From positions 1,984,001-2,048,000 of the forward strand of contig JALJCQ010000012.1 in assembly GCA_023091665.1 (NCBI GenBank): DNA of 64,000 nucleotides, in the 5' to 3' direction. The stretch is from Pythium myriotylum. Taxonomy: Eukaryota; Oomycota; Peronosporomycetes; Pythiales; Pythiaceae. Every line of letters starts with the position of its first letter. Position 1 is the first letter of the stretch. The notes below the pieces were generated by a model. That model searched no databases. It saw only the letters and a list, made by a program, of their open reading frames with translations, and had not been told where the DNA came from. Of the stretch, positions 33,326 through 47,498 are shown in pieces. A program made the position numbers and the translations under genes.

Positions 33326-33396
33326 GCGCCGTTGGTTTAGTGGTAAAATATCTCGTTGCCATCGAGATGCCCCGGGTTCGATTCCCGGACGGCGCA
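33326..33396 (+). tRNA. tRNA-Gly (GCC), copy 6
   Basis: Same sequence as copy 1. Upstream tract is the interrupted 129-nt one; M1 A, M2 T. Confidence 0.96.
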
Positions 33397-34242
33397 CTCT
33401 CTTATGCAAATCCACACCCACACAGACAACACACACACGCACGCCTTCATCTCGGACGCGCAGCGCCCCATCGCCCGTTTGGTCTCCCCTTTTGCTCCTA
33501 CGCCACCCCACGCGCTCCTTACCTGTATCGTCCTACCACGCGTCAACCCAAATCCAACCGCGGCAGACATACAGACATACCCCGAACTCGCCTCTCCGCG
33601 GCCATCATCCACCCAGCCCGACACGACCCGCCTCCACCTCACCTTATCCTCACCTCCACCTCACCTTATCCTGAGCTTGTTCACAGATCTCTCATCCGTC
33701 TGCTGTTACCGTCGGACTCGGTCCCATCCGCTGGTTGTCGGGCTCCTCGTGCTCGTGCTTTGCTCCGCGCTCCGTCCCACGCCTCGTCCCGTGTTTAGTC
33801 GCCCAGTACGCCCCTCGCCCTCTACGTGGGGTGGATATCGCCGTCGTCGGTGGTGCGATGGCTGCTGCCTCGCCTCAGTGGCGTGTTCTCGTGGGTGTGG
33901 TCCAGGGTTTGGGACTGGCCCCATCGGGACTGGCCCCATCCTGTGGTGTCCTGTGGTGTGATGTGACGTGTACCATGTGAATGAGGTGTCGGTTTGCATC
34001 TTGTGTGTAGCCACGAAGCCACCATCAAGGATCTGTGAGGGGTGGGTGCTCGAGTGAGGTCGAGTAAGGTCGAGTGATGTGGCGGTGGGGTGAGCTGTGA
34101 CCCGAGCTGTCTGTGGATGTTGTGAGGGTTGATGGTGCATAGCGTAGCGGAGAAGTTCAGTAGTTTGTCGTGGCTGCGTGGGTGTTGGCGTGGAGCGTGT
34201 CGTTCGTTGTTGGTGAGGAGTGGTATGGGTTGTGTTTTGTTG

Positions 34243-34330
<88 letters not shown>

Positions 34331-34454
34331 TTTTTGGGTGTCTGAGGAGTGTCTGAGTGGTGATTGTGTGTAGTGTGTGTCGTAGTAGTTTTCTTGGTGT
34401 GTTAGTTGTTGCGTATGTATGATTTTTGAAGTGGCGGGGTAGGTGTTTCAGCCA

Positions 34455-34525
34455 GCGCCGTTGGTTTAGTGGTAAAATATCTCGTTGCCATCGAGATGCC
34501 CCGGGTTCGATTCCCGGACGGCGCA
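34455..34525 (+). tRNA. tRNA-Gly (GCC), copy 7
   Basis: Same sequence as copy 1. Upstream tract 84 nt; M1 A, M2 T. The unit carries a private C at 34672. Confidence 0.96.
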
Positions 34526-35523
34526 CTCTCTTATGCAAATCCACACCCACACAGACAACACACACACGCACGCCTTCATCTCGGACGCGCAGCGCCCCAT
34601 CGCCCGTTTGGTCTCCCCTTTTGCTCCTACGCCACCCCACGCGCTCCTTACCTGTATCGTCCTACCACGCGCCAACCCAAATCCAACCGCGGCAGACATA
34701 CAGACATACCCCGAACTCGCCTCTCCGCGGCCATCATCCACCCAGCCCGACACGACCCGCCTCCACCTCACCTTATCCTCACCTCCACCTCACCTTATCC
34801 TGAGCTTGTTCACAGATCTCTCATCCGTCTGCTGTTACCGTCGGACTCGGTCCCATCCGCTGGTTGTCGGGCTCCTCGTGCTCGTGCTTTGCTCCGCGCT
34901 CCGTCCCACGCCTCGTCCCGTGTTTAGTCGCCCAGTACGCCCCTCGCCCTCTACGTGGGGTGGATATCGCCGTCGTCGGTGGTGCGATGGCTGCTGCCTC
35001 GCCTCAGTGGCGTGTTCTCGTGGGTGTGGTCCAGGGTTTGGGACTGGCCCCATCGGGACTGGCCCCATCCTGTGGTGTCCTGTGGTGTGATGTGACGTGT
35101 ACCATGTGAATGAGGTGTCGGTTTGCATCTTGTGTGTAGCCACGAAGCCACCATCAAGGATCTGTGAGGGGTGGGTGCTCGAGTGAGGTCGAGTAAGGTC
35201 GAGTGATGTGGCGGTGGGGTGAGCTGTGACCCGAGCTGTCTGTGGATGTTGTGAGGGTTGATGGTGCATAGCGTAGCGGAGAAGTTCAGTAGTTTGTCGT
35301 GGCTGCGTGGGTGTTGGCGTGGAGCGTGTCGTTCGTTGTTGGTGAGGAGTGGTATGGGTTGTGTTTTGTTGTAGTGTGTGTGTGTGTGTGTGTGTGTAGT
35401 TTTTGGGTGTCTGAGGAGTGTCTGAGTGGTGATTGTGTGTAGTGTGTGTCGTAGTAGTTTTCTTGGCGTGTTAGTTGTTGCGTATGTATGATTTTTGAAG
35501 TGGCGGGGTAGGTGTTTCAGCCA

Positions 35524-35594
35524 GCGCCGTTGGTTTAGTGGTAAAATATCTCGTTGCCATCGAGATGCCCCGGGTTCGATTCCCGGACGGCGCA
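35524..35594 (+). tRNA. tRNA-Gly (GCC), copy 8
   Basis: Same sequence as copy 1. Upstream tract 24 nt; first unit with M2 C (M1 A). Confidence 0.96.
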
Positions 35595-36592
35595 CTCTCT
35601 TATGCAAATCCACACCCACACAGACAACACACACACGCACGCCTTCATCTCGGACGCGCAGCGCCCCATCGCCCGTTTGGTCTCCCCTTTTGCTCCTACG
35701 CCACCCCACGCGCTCCTTACCTGTATCGTCCTACCACGCGTCAACCCAAATCCAACCGCGGCAGACATACAGACATACCCCGAACTCGCCTCTCCGCGGC
35801 CATCATCCACCCAGCCCGACACGACCCGCCTCCACCTCACCTTATCCTCACCTCCACCTCACCTTATCCTGAGCTTGTTCACAGATCTCTCATCCGTCTG
35901 CTGTTACCGTCGGACTCGGTCCCATCCGCTGGTTGTCGGGCTCCTCGTGCTCGTGCTTTGCTCCGCGCTCCGTCCCACGCCTCGTCCCGTGTTTAGTCGC
36001 CCAGTACGCCCCTCGCCCTCTACGTGGGGTGGATATCGCCGTCGTCGGTGGTGCGATGGCTGCTGCCTCGCCTCAGTGGCGTGTTCTCGTGGGTGTGGTC
36101 CAGGGTTTGGGACTGGCCCCATCGGGACTGGCCCCATCCTGTGGTGTCCTGTGGTGTGATGTGACGTGTACCATGTGAATGAGGTGTCGGTTTGCATCTT
36201 GTGTGTAGCCACGAAGCCACCATCAAGGATCTGTGAGGGGTGGGTGCTCGAGTGAGGTCGAGTAAGGTCGAGTGATGTGGCGGTGGGGTGAGCTGTGACC
36301 CGAGCTGTCTGTGGATGTTGTGAGGGTTGATGGTGCATAGCGTAGCGGAGAAGTTCAGTAGTTTGTCGTGGCTGCGTGGGTGTTGGCGTGGAGCGTGTCG
36401 TTCGTTGTTGGTGAGGAGTGGTATGGGTTGTGTTTTGTTGTAGTGTGTGTGTGTGTGTGTGTGTGTAGTTTTTGGGTGTCTGAGGAGTGTCTGAGTGGTG
36501 ATTGTGTGTAGTGTGTGTCGTAGTAGTTTTCTTGGCGTGTTAGTTGTTGCGTATGTATGATTTTTGAAGTGGCGGGGTAGGTGTTTCAGCCA

Positions 36593-36663
36593 GCGCCGTT
36601 GGTTTAGTGGTAAAATATCTCGTTGCCATCGAGATGCCCCGGGTTCGATTCCCGGACGGCGCA
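36593..36663 (+). tRNA. tRNA-Gly (GCC), copy 9
   Basis: Same sequence as copy 1. Upstream tract 24 nt; M1 A, M2 C. Private C at 37159 downstream. Confidence 0.96.
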
Positions 36664-37509
36664 CTCTCTTATGCAAATCCACACCCACACAGACAACACA
36701 CACACGCACGCCTTCATCTCGGACGCGCAGCGCCCCATCGCCCGTTTGGTCTCCCCTTTTGCTCCTACGCCACCCCACGCGCTCCTTACCTGTATCGTCC
36801 TACCACGCGTCAACCCAAATCCAACCGCGGCAGACATACAGACATACCCCGAACTCGCCTCTCCGCGGCCATCATCCACCCAGCCCGACACGACCCGCCT
36901 CCACCTCACCTTATCCTCACCTCCACCTCACCTTATCCTGAGCTTGTTCACAGATCTCTCATCCGTCTGCTGTTACCGTCGGACTCGGTCCCATCCGCTG
37001 GTTGTCGGGCTCCTCGTGCTCGTGCTTTGCTCCGCGCTCCGTCCCACGCCTCGTCCCGTGTTTAGTCGCCCAGTACGCCCCTCGCCCTCTACGTGGGGTG
37101 GATATCGCCGTCGTCGGTGGTGCGATGGCTGCTGCCTCGCCTCAGTGGCGTGTTCTCGCGGGTGTGGTCCAGGGTTTGGGACTGGCCCCATCGGGACTGG
37201 CCCCATCCTGTGGTGTCCTGTGGTGTGATGTGACGTGTACCATGTGAATGAGGTGTCGGTTTGCATCTTGTGTGTAGCCACGAAGCCACCATCAAGGATC
37301 TGTGAGGGGTGGGTGCTCGAGTGAGGTCGAGTAAGGTCGAGTGATGTGGCGGTGGGGTGAGCTGTGACCCGAGCTGTCTGTGGATGTTGTGAGGGTTGAT
37401 GGTGCATAGCGTAGCGGAGAAGTTCAGTAGTTTGTCGTGGCTGCGTGGGTGTTGGCGTGGAGCGTGTCGTTCGTTGTTGGTGAGGAGTGGTATGGGTTGT
37501 GTTTTGTTG

Positions 37510-37561
<52 letters not shown>

Positions 37562-37685
37562 TTTTTGGGTGTCTGGGGAGTGTCTGAGTGGTGATTGTGT
37601 GTAGTGTGTGTCGTAGTAGTTTTCTTGGCGTGTTAGTTGTTGCGTATGTATGATTTTTGAAGTGGCGGGGTAGGTGTTTCAGCCA

Positions 37686-37756
37686 GCGCCGTTGGTTTAG
37701 TGGTAAAATATCTCGTTGCCATCGAGATGCCCCGGGTTCGATTCCCGGACGGCGCA
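37686..37756 (+). tRNA. tRNA-Gly (GCC), copy 10
   Basis: Same sequence as copy 1. Upstream tract 48 nt; first unit with M1 G (M2 C). Confidence 0.96.
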
Positions 37757-38602
37757 CTCTCTTATGCAAATCCACACCCACACAGACAACACACACACGC
37801 ACGCCTTCATCTCGGACGCGCAGCGCCCCATCGCCCGTTTGGTCTCCCCTTTTGCTCCTACGCCACCCCACGCGCTCCTTACCTGTATCGTCCTACCACG
37901 CGTCAACCCAAATCCAACCGCGGCAGACATACAGACATACCCCGAACTCGCCTCTCCGCGGCCATCATCCACCCAGCCCGACACGACCCGCCTCCACCTC
38001 ACCTTATCCTCACCTCCACCTCACCTTATCCTGAGCTTGTTCACAGATCTCTCATCCGTCTGCTGTTACCGTCGGACTCGGTCCCATCCGCTGGTTGTCG
38101 GGCTCCTCGTGCTCGTGCTTTGCTCCGCGCTCCGTCCCACGCCTCGTCCCGTGTTTAGTCGCCCAGTACGCCCCTCGCCCTCTACGTGGGGTGGATATCG
38201 CCGTCGTCGGTGGTGCGATGGCTGCTGCCTCGCCTCAGTGGCGTGTTCTCGTGGGTGTGGTCCAGGGTTTGGGACTGGCCCCATCGGGACTGGCCCCATC
38301 CTGTGGTGTCCTGTGGTGTGATGTGACGTGTACCATGTGAATGAGGTGTCGGTTTGCATCTTGTGTGTAGCCACGAAGCCACCATCAAGGATCTGTGAGG
38401 GGTGGGTGCTCGAGTGAGGTCGAGTAAGGTCGAGTGATGTGGCGGTGGGGTGAGCTGTGACCCGAGCTGTCTGTGGATGTTGTGAGGGTTGATGGTGCAT
38501 AGCGTAGCGGAGAAGTTCAGTAGTTTGTCGTGGCTGCGTGGGTGTTGGCGTGGAGCGTGTCGTTCGTTGTTGGTGAGGAGTGGTATGGGTTGTGTTTTGT
38601 TG

Positions 38603-38794
<192 letters not shown>

Positions 38795-38918
38795 TTTTTG
38801 GGTGTCTGAGGAGTGTCTGAGTGGTGATTGTGTGTAGTGTGTGTCGTAGTAGTTTTCTTGGTGTGTTAGTTGTTGCGTATGTATGATTTTTGAAGTGGCG
38901 GGGTAGGTGTTTCAGCCA

Positions 38919-38989
38919 GCGCCGTTGGTTTAGTGGTAAAATATCTCGTTGCCATCGAGATGCCCCGGGTTCGATTCCCGGACGGCGCA
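38919..38989 (+). tRNA. tRNA-Gly (GCC), copy 11
   Basis: Same sequence as copy 1. Upstream tract 188 nt; M1 A, M2 T. Followed by rare G39417, shared only with copy 28. Confidence 0.96.
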
Positions 38990-39835
38990 CTCTCTTATGC
39001 AAATCCACACCCACACAGACAACACACACACGCACGCCTTCATCTCGGACGCGCAGCGCCCCATCGCCCGTTTGGTCTCCCCTTTTGCTCCTACGCCACC
39101 CCACGCGCTCCTTACCTGTATCGTCCTACCACGCGTCAACCCAAATCCAACCGCGGCAGACATACAGACATACCCCGAACTCGCCTCTCCGCGGCCATCA
39201 TCCACCCAGCCCGACACGACCCGCCTCCACCTCACCTTATCCTCACCTCCACCTCACCTTATCCTGAGCTTGTTCACAGATCTCTCATCCGTCTGCTGTT
39301 ACCGTCGGACTCGGTCCCATCCGCTGGTTGTCGGGCTCCTCGTGCTCGTGCTTTGCTCCGCGCTCCGTCCCACGCCTCGTCCCGTGTTTAGTCGCCCAGT
39401 ACGCCCCTCGCCCTCTGCGTGGGGTGGATATCGCCGTCGTCGGTGGTGCGATGGCTGCTGCCTCGCCTCAGTGGCGTGTTCTCGTGGGTGTGGTCCAGGG
39501 TTTGGGACTGGCCCCATCGGGACTGGCCCCATCCTGTGGTGTCCTGTGGTGTGATGTGACGTGTACCATGTGAATGAGGTGTCGGTTTGCATCTTGTGTG
39601 TAGCCACGAAGCCACCATCAAGGATCTGTGAGGGGTGGGTGCTCGAGTGAGGTCGAGTAAGGTCGAGTGATGTGGCGGTGGGGTGAGCTGTGACCCGAGC
39701 TGTCTGTGGATGTTGTGAGGGTTGATGGTGCATAGCGTAGCGGAGAAGTTCAGTAGTTTGTCGTGGCTGCGTGGGTGTTGGCGTGGAGCGTGTCGTTCGT
39801 TGTTGGTGAGGAGTGGTATGGGTTGTGTTTTGTTG

Positions 39836-39879
<44 letters not shown>

Positions 39880-40003
39880 TTTTTGGGTGTCTGAGGAGTG
39901 TCTGAGTGGTGATTGTGTGTAGTGTGTGTCGTAGTAGTTTTCTTGGCGTGTTAGTTGTTGCGTATGTATGATTTTTGAAGTGGCGGGGTAGGTGTTTCAG
40001 CCA

Positions 40004-40074
40004 GCGCCGTTGGTTTAGTGGTAAAATATCTCGTTGCCATCGAGATGCCCCGGGTTCGATTCCCGGACGGCGCA
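40004..40074 (+). tRNA. tRNA-Gly (GCC), copy 12
   Basis: Same sequence as copy 1. Upstream tract 40 nt; M1 A, M2 C. Confidence 0.96.
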
Positions 40075-41072
40075 CTCTCTTATGCAAATCCACACCCACA
40101 CAGACAACACACACACGCACGCCTTCATCTCGGACGCGCAGCGCCCCATCGCCCGTTTGGTCTCCCCTTTTGCTCCTACGCCACCCCACGCGCTCCTTAC
40201 CTGTATCGTCCTACCACGCGTCAACCCAAATCCAACCGCGGCAGACATACAGACATACCCCGAACTCGCCTCTCCGCGGCCATCATCCACCCAGCCCGAC
40301 ACGACCCGCCTCCACCTCACCTTATCCTCACCTCCACCTCACCTTATCCTGAGCTTGTTCACAGATCTCTCATCCGTCTGCTGTTACCGTCGGACTCGGT
40401 CCCATCCGCTGGTTGTCGGGCTCCTCGTGCTCGTGCTTTGCTCCGCGCTCCGTCCCACGCCTCGTCCCGTGTTTAGTCGCCCAGTACGCCCCTCGCCCTC
40501 TACGTGGGGTGGATATCGCCGTCGTCGGTGGTGCGATGGCTGCTGCCTCGCCTCAGTGGCGTGTTCTCGTGGGTGTGGTCCAGGGTTTGGGACTGGCCCC
40601 ATCGGGACTGGCCCCATCCTGTGGTGTCCTGTGGTGTGATGTGACGTGTACCATGTGAATGAGGTGTCGGTTTGCATCTTGTGTGTAGCCACGAAGCCAC
40701 CATCAAGGATCTGTGAGGGGTGGGTGCTCGAGTGAGGTCGAGTAAGGTCGAGTGATGTGGCGGTGGGGTGAGCTGTGACCCGAGCTGTCTGTGGATGTTG
40801 TGAGGGTTGATGGTGCATAGCGTAGCGGAGAAGTTCAGTAGTTTGTCGTGGCTGCGTGGGTGTTGGCGTGGAGCGTGTCGTTCGTTGTTGGTGAGGAGTG
40901 GTATGGGTTGTGTTTTGTTGTAGTGTGTGTGTGTGTGTGTGTGTGTAGTTTTTGGGTGTCTGAGGAGTGTCTGAGTGGTGATTGTGTGTAGTGTGTGTCG
41001 TAGTAGTTTTCTTGGTGTGTTAGTTGTTGCGTATGTATGATTTTTGAAGTGGCGGGGTAGGTGTTTCAGCCA

Positions 41073-41143
41073 GCGCCGTTGGTTTAGTGGTAAAATATCT
41101 CGTTGCCATCGAGATGCCCCGGGTTCGATTCCCGGACGGCGCA
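41073..41143 (+). tRNA. tRNA-Gly (GCC), copy 13
   Basis: Same sequence as copy 1. Upstream tract 24 nt; M1 A, M2 T. Confidence 0.96.
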
Positions 41144-42141
41144 CTCTCTTATGCAAATCCACACCCACACAGACAACACACACACGCACGCCTTCATCTC
41201 GGACGCGCAGCGCCCCATCGCCCGTTTGGTCTCCCCTTTTGCTCCTACGCCACCCCACGCGCTCCTTACCTGTATCGTCCTACCACGCGTCAACCCAAAT
41301 CCAACCGCGGCAGACATACAGACATACCCCGAACTCGCCTCTCCGCGGCCATCATCCACCCAGCCCGACACGACCCGCCTCCACCTCACCTTATCCTCAC
41401 CTCCACCTCACCTTATCCTGAGCTTGTTCACAGATCTCTCATCCGTCTGCTGTTACCGTCGGACTCGGTCCCATCCGCTGGTTGTCGGGCTCCTCGTGCT
41501 CGTGCTTTGCTCCGCGCTCCGTCCCACGCCTCGTCCCGTGTTTAGTCGCCCAGTACGCCCCTCGCCCTCTACGTGGGGTGGATATCGCCGTCGTCGGTGG
41601 TGCGATGGCTGCTGCCTCGCCTCAGTGGCGTGTTCTCGTGGGTGTGGTCCAGGGTTTGGGACTGGCCCCATCGGGACTGGCCCCATCCTGTGGTGTCCTG
41701 TGGTGTGATGTGACGTGTACCATGTGAATGAGGTGTCGGTTTGCATCTTGTGTGTAGCCACGAAGCCACCATCAAGGATCTGTGAGGGGTGGGTGCTCGA
41801 GTGAGGTCGAGTAAGGTCGAGTGATGTGGCGGTGGGGTGAGCTGTGACCCGAGCTGTCTGTGGATGTTGTGAGGGTTGATGGTGCATAGCGTAGCGGAGA
41901 AGTTCAGTAGTTTGTCGTGGCTGCGTGGGTGTTGGCGTGGAGCGTGTCGTTCGTTGTTGGTGAGGAGTGGTATGGGTTGTGTTTTGTTGTAGTGTGTGTG
42001 TGTGTGTGTGTGTGTAGTTTTTGGGTGTCTGAGGAGTGTCTGAGTGGTGATTGTGTGTAGTGTGTGTCGTAGTAGTTTTCTTGGCGTGTTAGTTGTTGCG
42101 TATGTATGATTTTTGAAGTGGCGGGGTAGGTGTTTCAGCCA

Positions 42142-42212
42142 GCGCCGTTGGTTTAGTGGTAAAATATCTCGTTGCCATCGAGATGCCCCGGGTTCGATTC
42201 CCGGACGGCGCA
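42142..42212 (+). tRNA. tRNA-Gly (GCC), copy 14
   Basis: Same sequence as copy 1. Upstream tract 24 nt; M1 A, M2 C. Confidence 0.96.
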
Positions 42213-43210
42213 CTCTCTTATGCAAATCCACACCCACACAGACAACACACACACGCACGCCTTCATCTCGGACGCGCAGCGCCCCATCGCCCGTTTGGTC
42301 TCCCCTTTTGCTCCTACGCCACCCCACGCGCTCCTTACCTGTATCGTCCTACCACGCGTCAACCCAAATCCAACCGCGGCAGACATACAGACATACCCCG
42401 AACTCGCCTCTCCGCGGCCATCATCCACCCAGCCCGACACGACCCGCCTCCACCTCACCTTATCCTCACCTCCACCTCACCTTATCCTGAGCTTGTTCAC
42501 AGATCTCTCATCCGTCTGCTGTTACCGTCGGACTCGGTCCCATCCGCTGGTTGTCGGGCTCCTCGTGCTCGTGCTTTGCTCCGCGCTCCGTCCCACGCCT
42601 CGTCCCGTGTTTAGTCGCCCAGTACGCCCCTCGCCCTCTACGTGGGGTGGATATCGCCGTCGTCGGTGGTGCGATGGCTGCTGCCTCGCCTCAGTGGCGT
42701 GTTCTCGTGGGTGTGGTCCAGGGTTTGGGACTGGCCCCATCGGGACTGGCCCCATCCTGTGGTGTCCTGTGGTGTGATGTGACGTGTACCATGTGAATGA
42801 GGTGTCGGTTTGCATCTTGTGTGTAGCCACGAAGCCACCATCAAGGATCTGTGAGGGGTGGGTGCTCGAGTGAGGTCGAGTAAGGTCGAGTGATGTGGCG
42901 GTGGGGTGAGCTGTGACCCGAGCTGTCTGTGGATGTTGTGAGGGTTGATGGTGCATAGCGTAGCGGAGAAGTTCAGTAGTTTGTCGTGGCTGCGTGGGTG
43001 TTGGCGTGGAGCGTGTCGTTCGTTGTTGGTGAGGAGTGGTATGGGTTGTGTTTTGTTGTAGTGTGTGTGTGTGTGTGTGTGTGTAGTTTTTGGGTGTCTG
43101 AGGAGTGTCTGAGTGGTGATTGTGTGTAGTGTGTGTCGTAGTAGTTTTCTTGGTGTGTTAGTTGTTGCGTATGTATGATTTTTGAAGTGGCGGGGTAGGT
43201 GTTTCAGCCA

Positions 43211-43281
43211 GCGCCGTTGGTTTAGTGGTAAAATATCTCGTTGCCATCGAGATGCCCCGGGTTCGATTCCCGGACGGCGCA
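43211..43281 (+). tRNA. tRNA-Gly (GCC), copy 15
   Basis: Same sequence as copy 1. Upstream tract 24 nt; M1 A, M2 T. Private G at 43506. Confidence 0.96.
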
Positions 43282-44279
43282 CTCTCTTATGCAAATCCAC
43301 ACCCACACAGACAACACACACACGCACGCCTTCATCTCGGACGCGCAGCGCCCCATCGCCCGTTTGGTCTCCCCTTTTGCTCCTACGCCACCCCACGCGC
43401 TCCTTACCTGTATCGTCCTACCACGCGTCAACCCAAATCCAACCGCGGCAGACATACAGACATACCCCGAACTCGCCTCTCCGCGGCCATCATCCACCCA
43501 GCCCGGCACGACCCGCCTCCACCTCACCTTATCCTCACCTCCACCTCACCTTATCCTGAGCTTGTTCACAGATCTCTCATCCGTCTGCTGTTACCGTCGG
43601 ACTCGGTCCCATCCGCTGGTTGTCGGGCTCCTCGTGCTCGTGCTTTGCTCCGCGCTCCGTCCCACGCCTCGTCCCGTGTTTAGTCGCCCAGTACGCCCCT
43701 CGCCCTCTACGTGGGGTGGATATCGCCGTCGTCGGTGGTGCGATGGCTGCTGCCTCGCCTCAGTGGCGTGTTCTCGTGGGTGTGGTCCAGGGTTTGGGAC
43801 TGGCCCCATCGGGACTGGCCCCATCCTGTGGTGTCCTGTGGTGTGATGTGACGTGTACCATGTGAATGAGGTGTCGGTTTGCATCTTGTGTGTAGCCACG
43901 AAGCCACCATCAAGGATCTGTGAGGGGTGGGTGCTCGAGTGAGGTCGAGTAAGGTCGAGTGATGTGGCGGTGGGGTGAGCTGTGACCCGAGCTGTCTGTG
44001 GATGTTGTGAGGGTTGATGGTGCATAGCGTAGCGGAGAAGTTCAGTAGTTTGTCGTGGCTGCGTGGGTGTTGGCGTGGAGCGTGTCGTTCGTTGTTGGTG
44101 AGGAGTGGTATGGGTTGTGTTTTGTTGTAGTGTGTGTGTGTGTGTGTGTGTGTAGTTTTTGGGTGTCTGAGGAGTGTCTGAGTGGTGATTGTGTGTAGTG
44201 TGTGTCGTAGTAGTTTTCTTGGTGTGTTAGTTGTTGCGTATGTATGATTTTTGAAGTGGCGGGGTAGGTGTTTCAGCCA

Positions 44280-44350
44280 GCGCCGTTGGTTTAGTGGTAA
44301 AATATCTCGTTGCCATCGAGATGCCCCGGGTTCGATTCCCGGACGGCGCA
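44280..44350 (+). tRNA. tRNA-Gly (GCC), copy 16
   Basis: Same sequence as copy 1. Upstream tract 24 nt; M1 A, M2 T. Followed by rare C44680, shared only with copy 33. Confidence 0.96.
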
Positions 44351-45350
44351 CTCTCTTATGCAAATCCACACCCACACAGACAACACACACACGCACGCCT
44401 TCATCTCGGACGCGCAGCGCCCCATCGCCCGTTTGGTCTCCCCTTTTGCTCCTACGCCACCCCACGCGCTCCTTACCTGTATCGTCCTACCACGCGTCAA
44501 CCCAAATCCAACCGCGGCAGACATACAGACATACCCCGAACTCGCCTCTCCGCGGCCATCATCCACCCAGCCCGACACGACCCGCCTCCACCTCACCTTA
44601 TCCTCACCTCCACCTCACCTTATCCTGAGCTTGTTCACAGATCTCTCATCCGTCTGCTGTTACCGTCGGACTCGGTCCCCTCCGCTGGTTGTCGGGCTCC
44701 TCGTGCTCGTGCTTTGCTCCGCGCTCCGTCCCACGCCTCGTCCCGTGTTTAGTCGCCCAGTACGCCCCTCGCCCTCTACGTGGGGTGGATATCGCCGTCG
44801 TCGGTGGTGCGATGGCTGCTGCCTCGCCTCAGTGGCGTGTTCTCGTGGGTGTGGTCCAGGGTTTGGGACTGGCCCCATCGGGACTGGCCCCATCCTGTGG
44901 TGTCCTGTGGTGTGATGTGACGTGTACCATGTGAATGAGGTGTCGGTTTGCATCTTGTGTGTAGCCACGAAGCCACCATCAAGGATCTGTGAGGGGTGGG
45001 TGCTCGAGTGAGGTCGAGTAAGGTCGAGTGATGTGGCGGTGGGGTGAGCTGTGACCCGAGCTGTCTGTGGATGTTGTGAGGGTTGATGGTGCATAGCGTA
45101 GCGGAGAAGTTCAGTAGTTTGTCGTGGCTGCGTGGGTGTTGGCGTGGAGCGTGTCGTTCGTTGTTGGTGAGGAGTGGTATGGGTTGTGTTTTGTTGTAGT
45201 GTGTGTGTGTGTGTGTGTGTGTGTAGTTTTTGGGTGTCTGAGGAGTGTCTGAGTGGTGATTGTGTGTAGTGTGTGTCGTAGTAGTTTTCTTGGTGTGTTA
45301 GTTGTTGCGTATGTATGATTTTTGAAGTGGCGGGGTAGGTGTTTCAGCCA

Positions 45351-45421
45351 GCGCCGTTGGTTTAGTGGTAAAATATCTCGTTGCCATCGAGATGCCCCGG
45401 GTTCGATTCCCGGACGGCGCA
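45351..45421 (+). tRNA. tRNA-Gly (GCC), copy 17
   Basis: Same sequence as copy 1. Upstream tract 26 nt; M1 A, M2 T. Confidence 0.96.
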
Positions 45422-46421
45422 CTCTCTTATGCAAATCCACACCCACACAGACAACACACACACGCACGCCTTCATCTCGGACGCGCAGCGCCCCATCGCC
45501 CGTTTGGTCTCCCCTTTTGCTCCTACGCCACCCCACGCGCTCCTTACCTGTATCGTCCTACCACGCGTCAACCCAAATCCAACCGCGGCAGACATACAGA
45601 CATACCCCGAACTCGCCTCTCCGCGGCCATCATCCACCCAGCCCGACACGACCCGCCTCCACCTCACCTTATCCTCACCTCCACCTCACCTTATCCTGAG
45701 CTTGTTCACAGATCTCTCATCCGTCTGCTGTTACCGTCGGACTCGGTCCCATCCGCTGGTTGTCGGGCTCCTCGTGCTCGTGCTTTGCTCCGCGCTCCGT
45801 CCCACGCCTCGTCCCGTGTTTAGTCGCCCAGTACGCCCCTCGCCCTCTACGTGGGGTGGATATCGCCGTCGTCGGTGGTGCGATGGCTGCTGCCTCGCCT
45901 CAGTGGCGTGTTCTCGTGGGTGTGGTCCAGGGTTTGGGACTGGCCCCATCGGGACTGGCCCCATCCTGTGGTGTCCTGTGGTGTGATGTGACGTGTACCA
46001 TGTGAATGAGGTGTCGGTTTGCATCTTGTGTGTAGCCACGAAGCCACCATCAAGGATCTGTGAGGGGTGGGTGCTCGAGTGAGGTCGAGTAAGGTCGAGT
46101 GATGTGGCGGTGGGGTGAGCTGTGACCCGAGCTGTCTGTGGATGTTGTGAGGGTTGATGGTGCATAGCGTAGCGGAGAAGTTCAGTAGTTTGTCGTGGCT
46201 GCGTGGGTGTTGGCGTGGAGCGTGTCGTTCGTTGTTGGTGAGGAGTGGTATGGGTTGTGTTTTGTTGTAGTGTGTGTGTGTGTGTGTGTGTGTGTAGTTT
46301 TTGGGTGTCTGAGGAGTGTCTGAGTGGTGATTGTGTGTAGTGTGTGTCGTAGTAGTTTTCTTGGTGTGTTAGTTGTTGCGTATGTATGATTTTTGAAGTG
46401 GCGGGGTAGGTGTTTCAGCCA

Positions 46422-46492
46422 GCGCCGTTGGTTTAGTGGTAAAATATCTCGTTGCCATCGAGATGCCCCGGGTTCGATTCCCGGACGGCGCA
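46422..46492 (+). tRNA. tRNA-Gly (GCC), copy 18
   Basis: Same sequence as copy 1. Upstream tract 26 nt; M1 A, M2 T. Confidence 0.96.
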
Positions 46493-47338
46493 CTCTCTTA
46501 TGCAAATCCACACCCACACAGACAACACACACACGCACGCCTTCATCTCGGACGCGCAGCGCCCCATCGCCCGTTTGGTCTCCCCTTTTGCTCCTACGCC
46601 ACCCCACGCGCTCCTTACCTGTATCGTCCTACCACGCGTCAACCCAAATCCAACCGCGGCAGACATACAGACATACCCCGAACTCGCCTCTCCGCGGCCA
46701 TCATCCACCCAGCCCGACACGACCCGCCTCCACCTCACCTTATCCTCACCTCCACCTCACCTTATCCTGAGCTTGTTCACAGATCTCTCATCCGTCTGCT
46801 GTTACCGTCGGACTCGGTCCCATCCGCTGGTTGTCGGGCTCCTCGTGCTCGTGCTTTGCTCCGCGCTCCGTCCCACGCCTCGTCCCGTGTTTAGTCGCCC
46901 AGTACGCCCCTCGCCCTCTACGTGGGGTGGATATCGCCGTCGTCGGTGGTGCGATGGCTGCTGCCTCGCCTCAGTGGCGTGTTCTCGTGGGTGTGGTCCA
47001 GGGTTTGGGACTGGCCCCATCGGGACTGGCCCCATCCTGTGGTGTCCTGTGGTGTGATGTGACGTGTACCATGTGAATGAGGTGTCGGTTTGCATCTTGT
47101 GTGTAGCCACGAAGCCACCATCAAGGATCTGTGAGGGGTGGGTGCTCGAGTGAGGTCGAGTAAGGTCGAGTGATGTGGCGGTGGGGTGAGCTGTGACCCG
47201 AGCTGTCTGTGGATGTTGTGAGGGTTGATGGTGCATAGCGTAGCGGAGAAGTTCAGTAGTTTGTCGTGGCTGCGTGGGTGTTGGCGTGGAGCGTGTCGTT
47301 CGTTGTTGGTGAGGAGTGGTATGGGTTGTGTTTTGTTG

Positions 47339-47374
<36 letters not shown>

Positions 47375-47498
47375 TTTTTGGGTGTCTGGGGAGTGTCTGA
47401 GTGGTGATTGTGTGTAGTGTGTGTCGTAGTAGTTTTCTTGGCGTGTTAGTTGTTGCGTATGTATGATTTTTGAAGTGGCGGGGTAGGTGTTTCAGCCA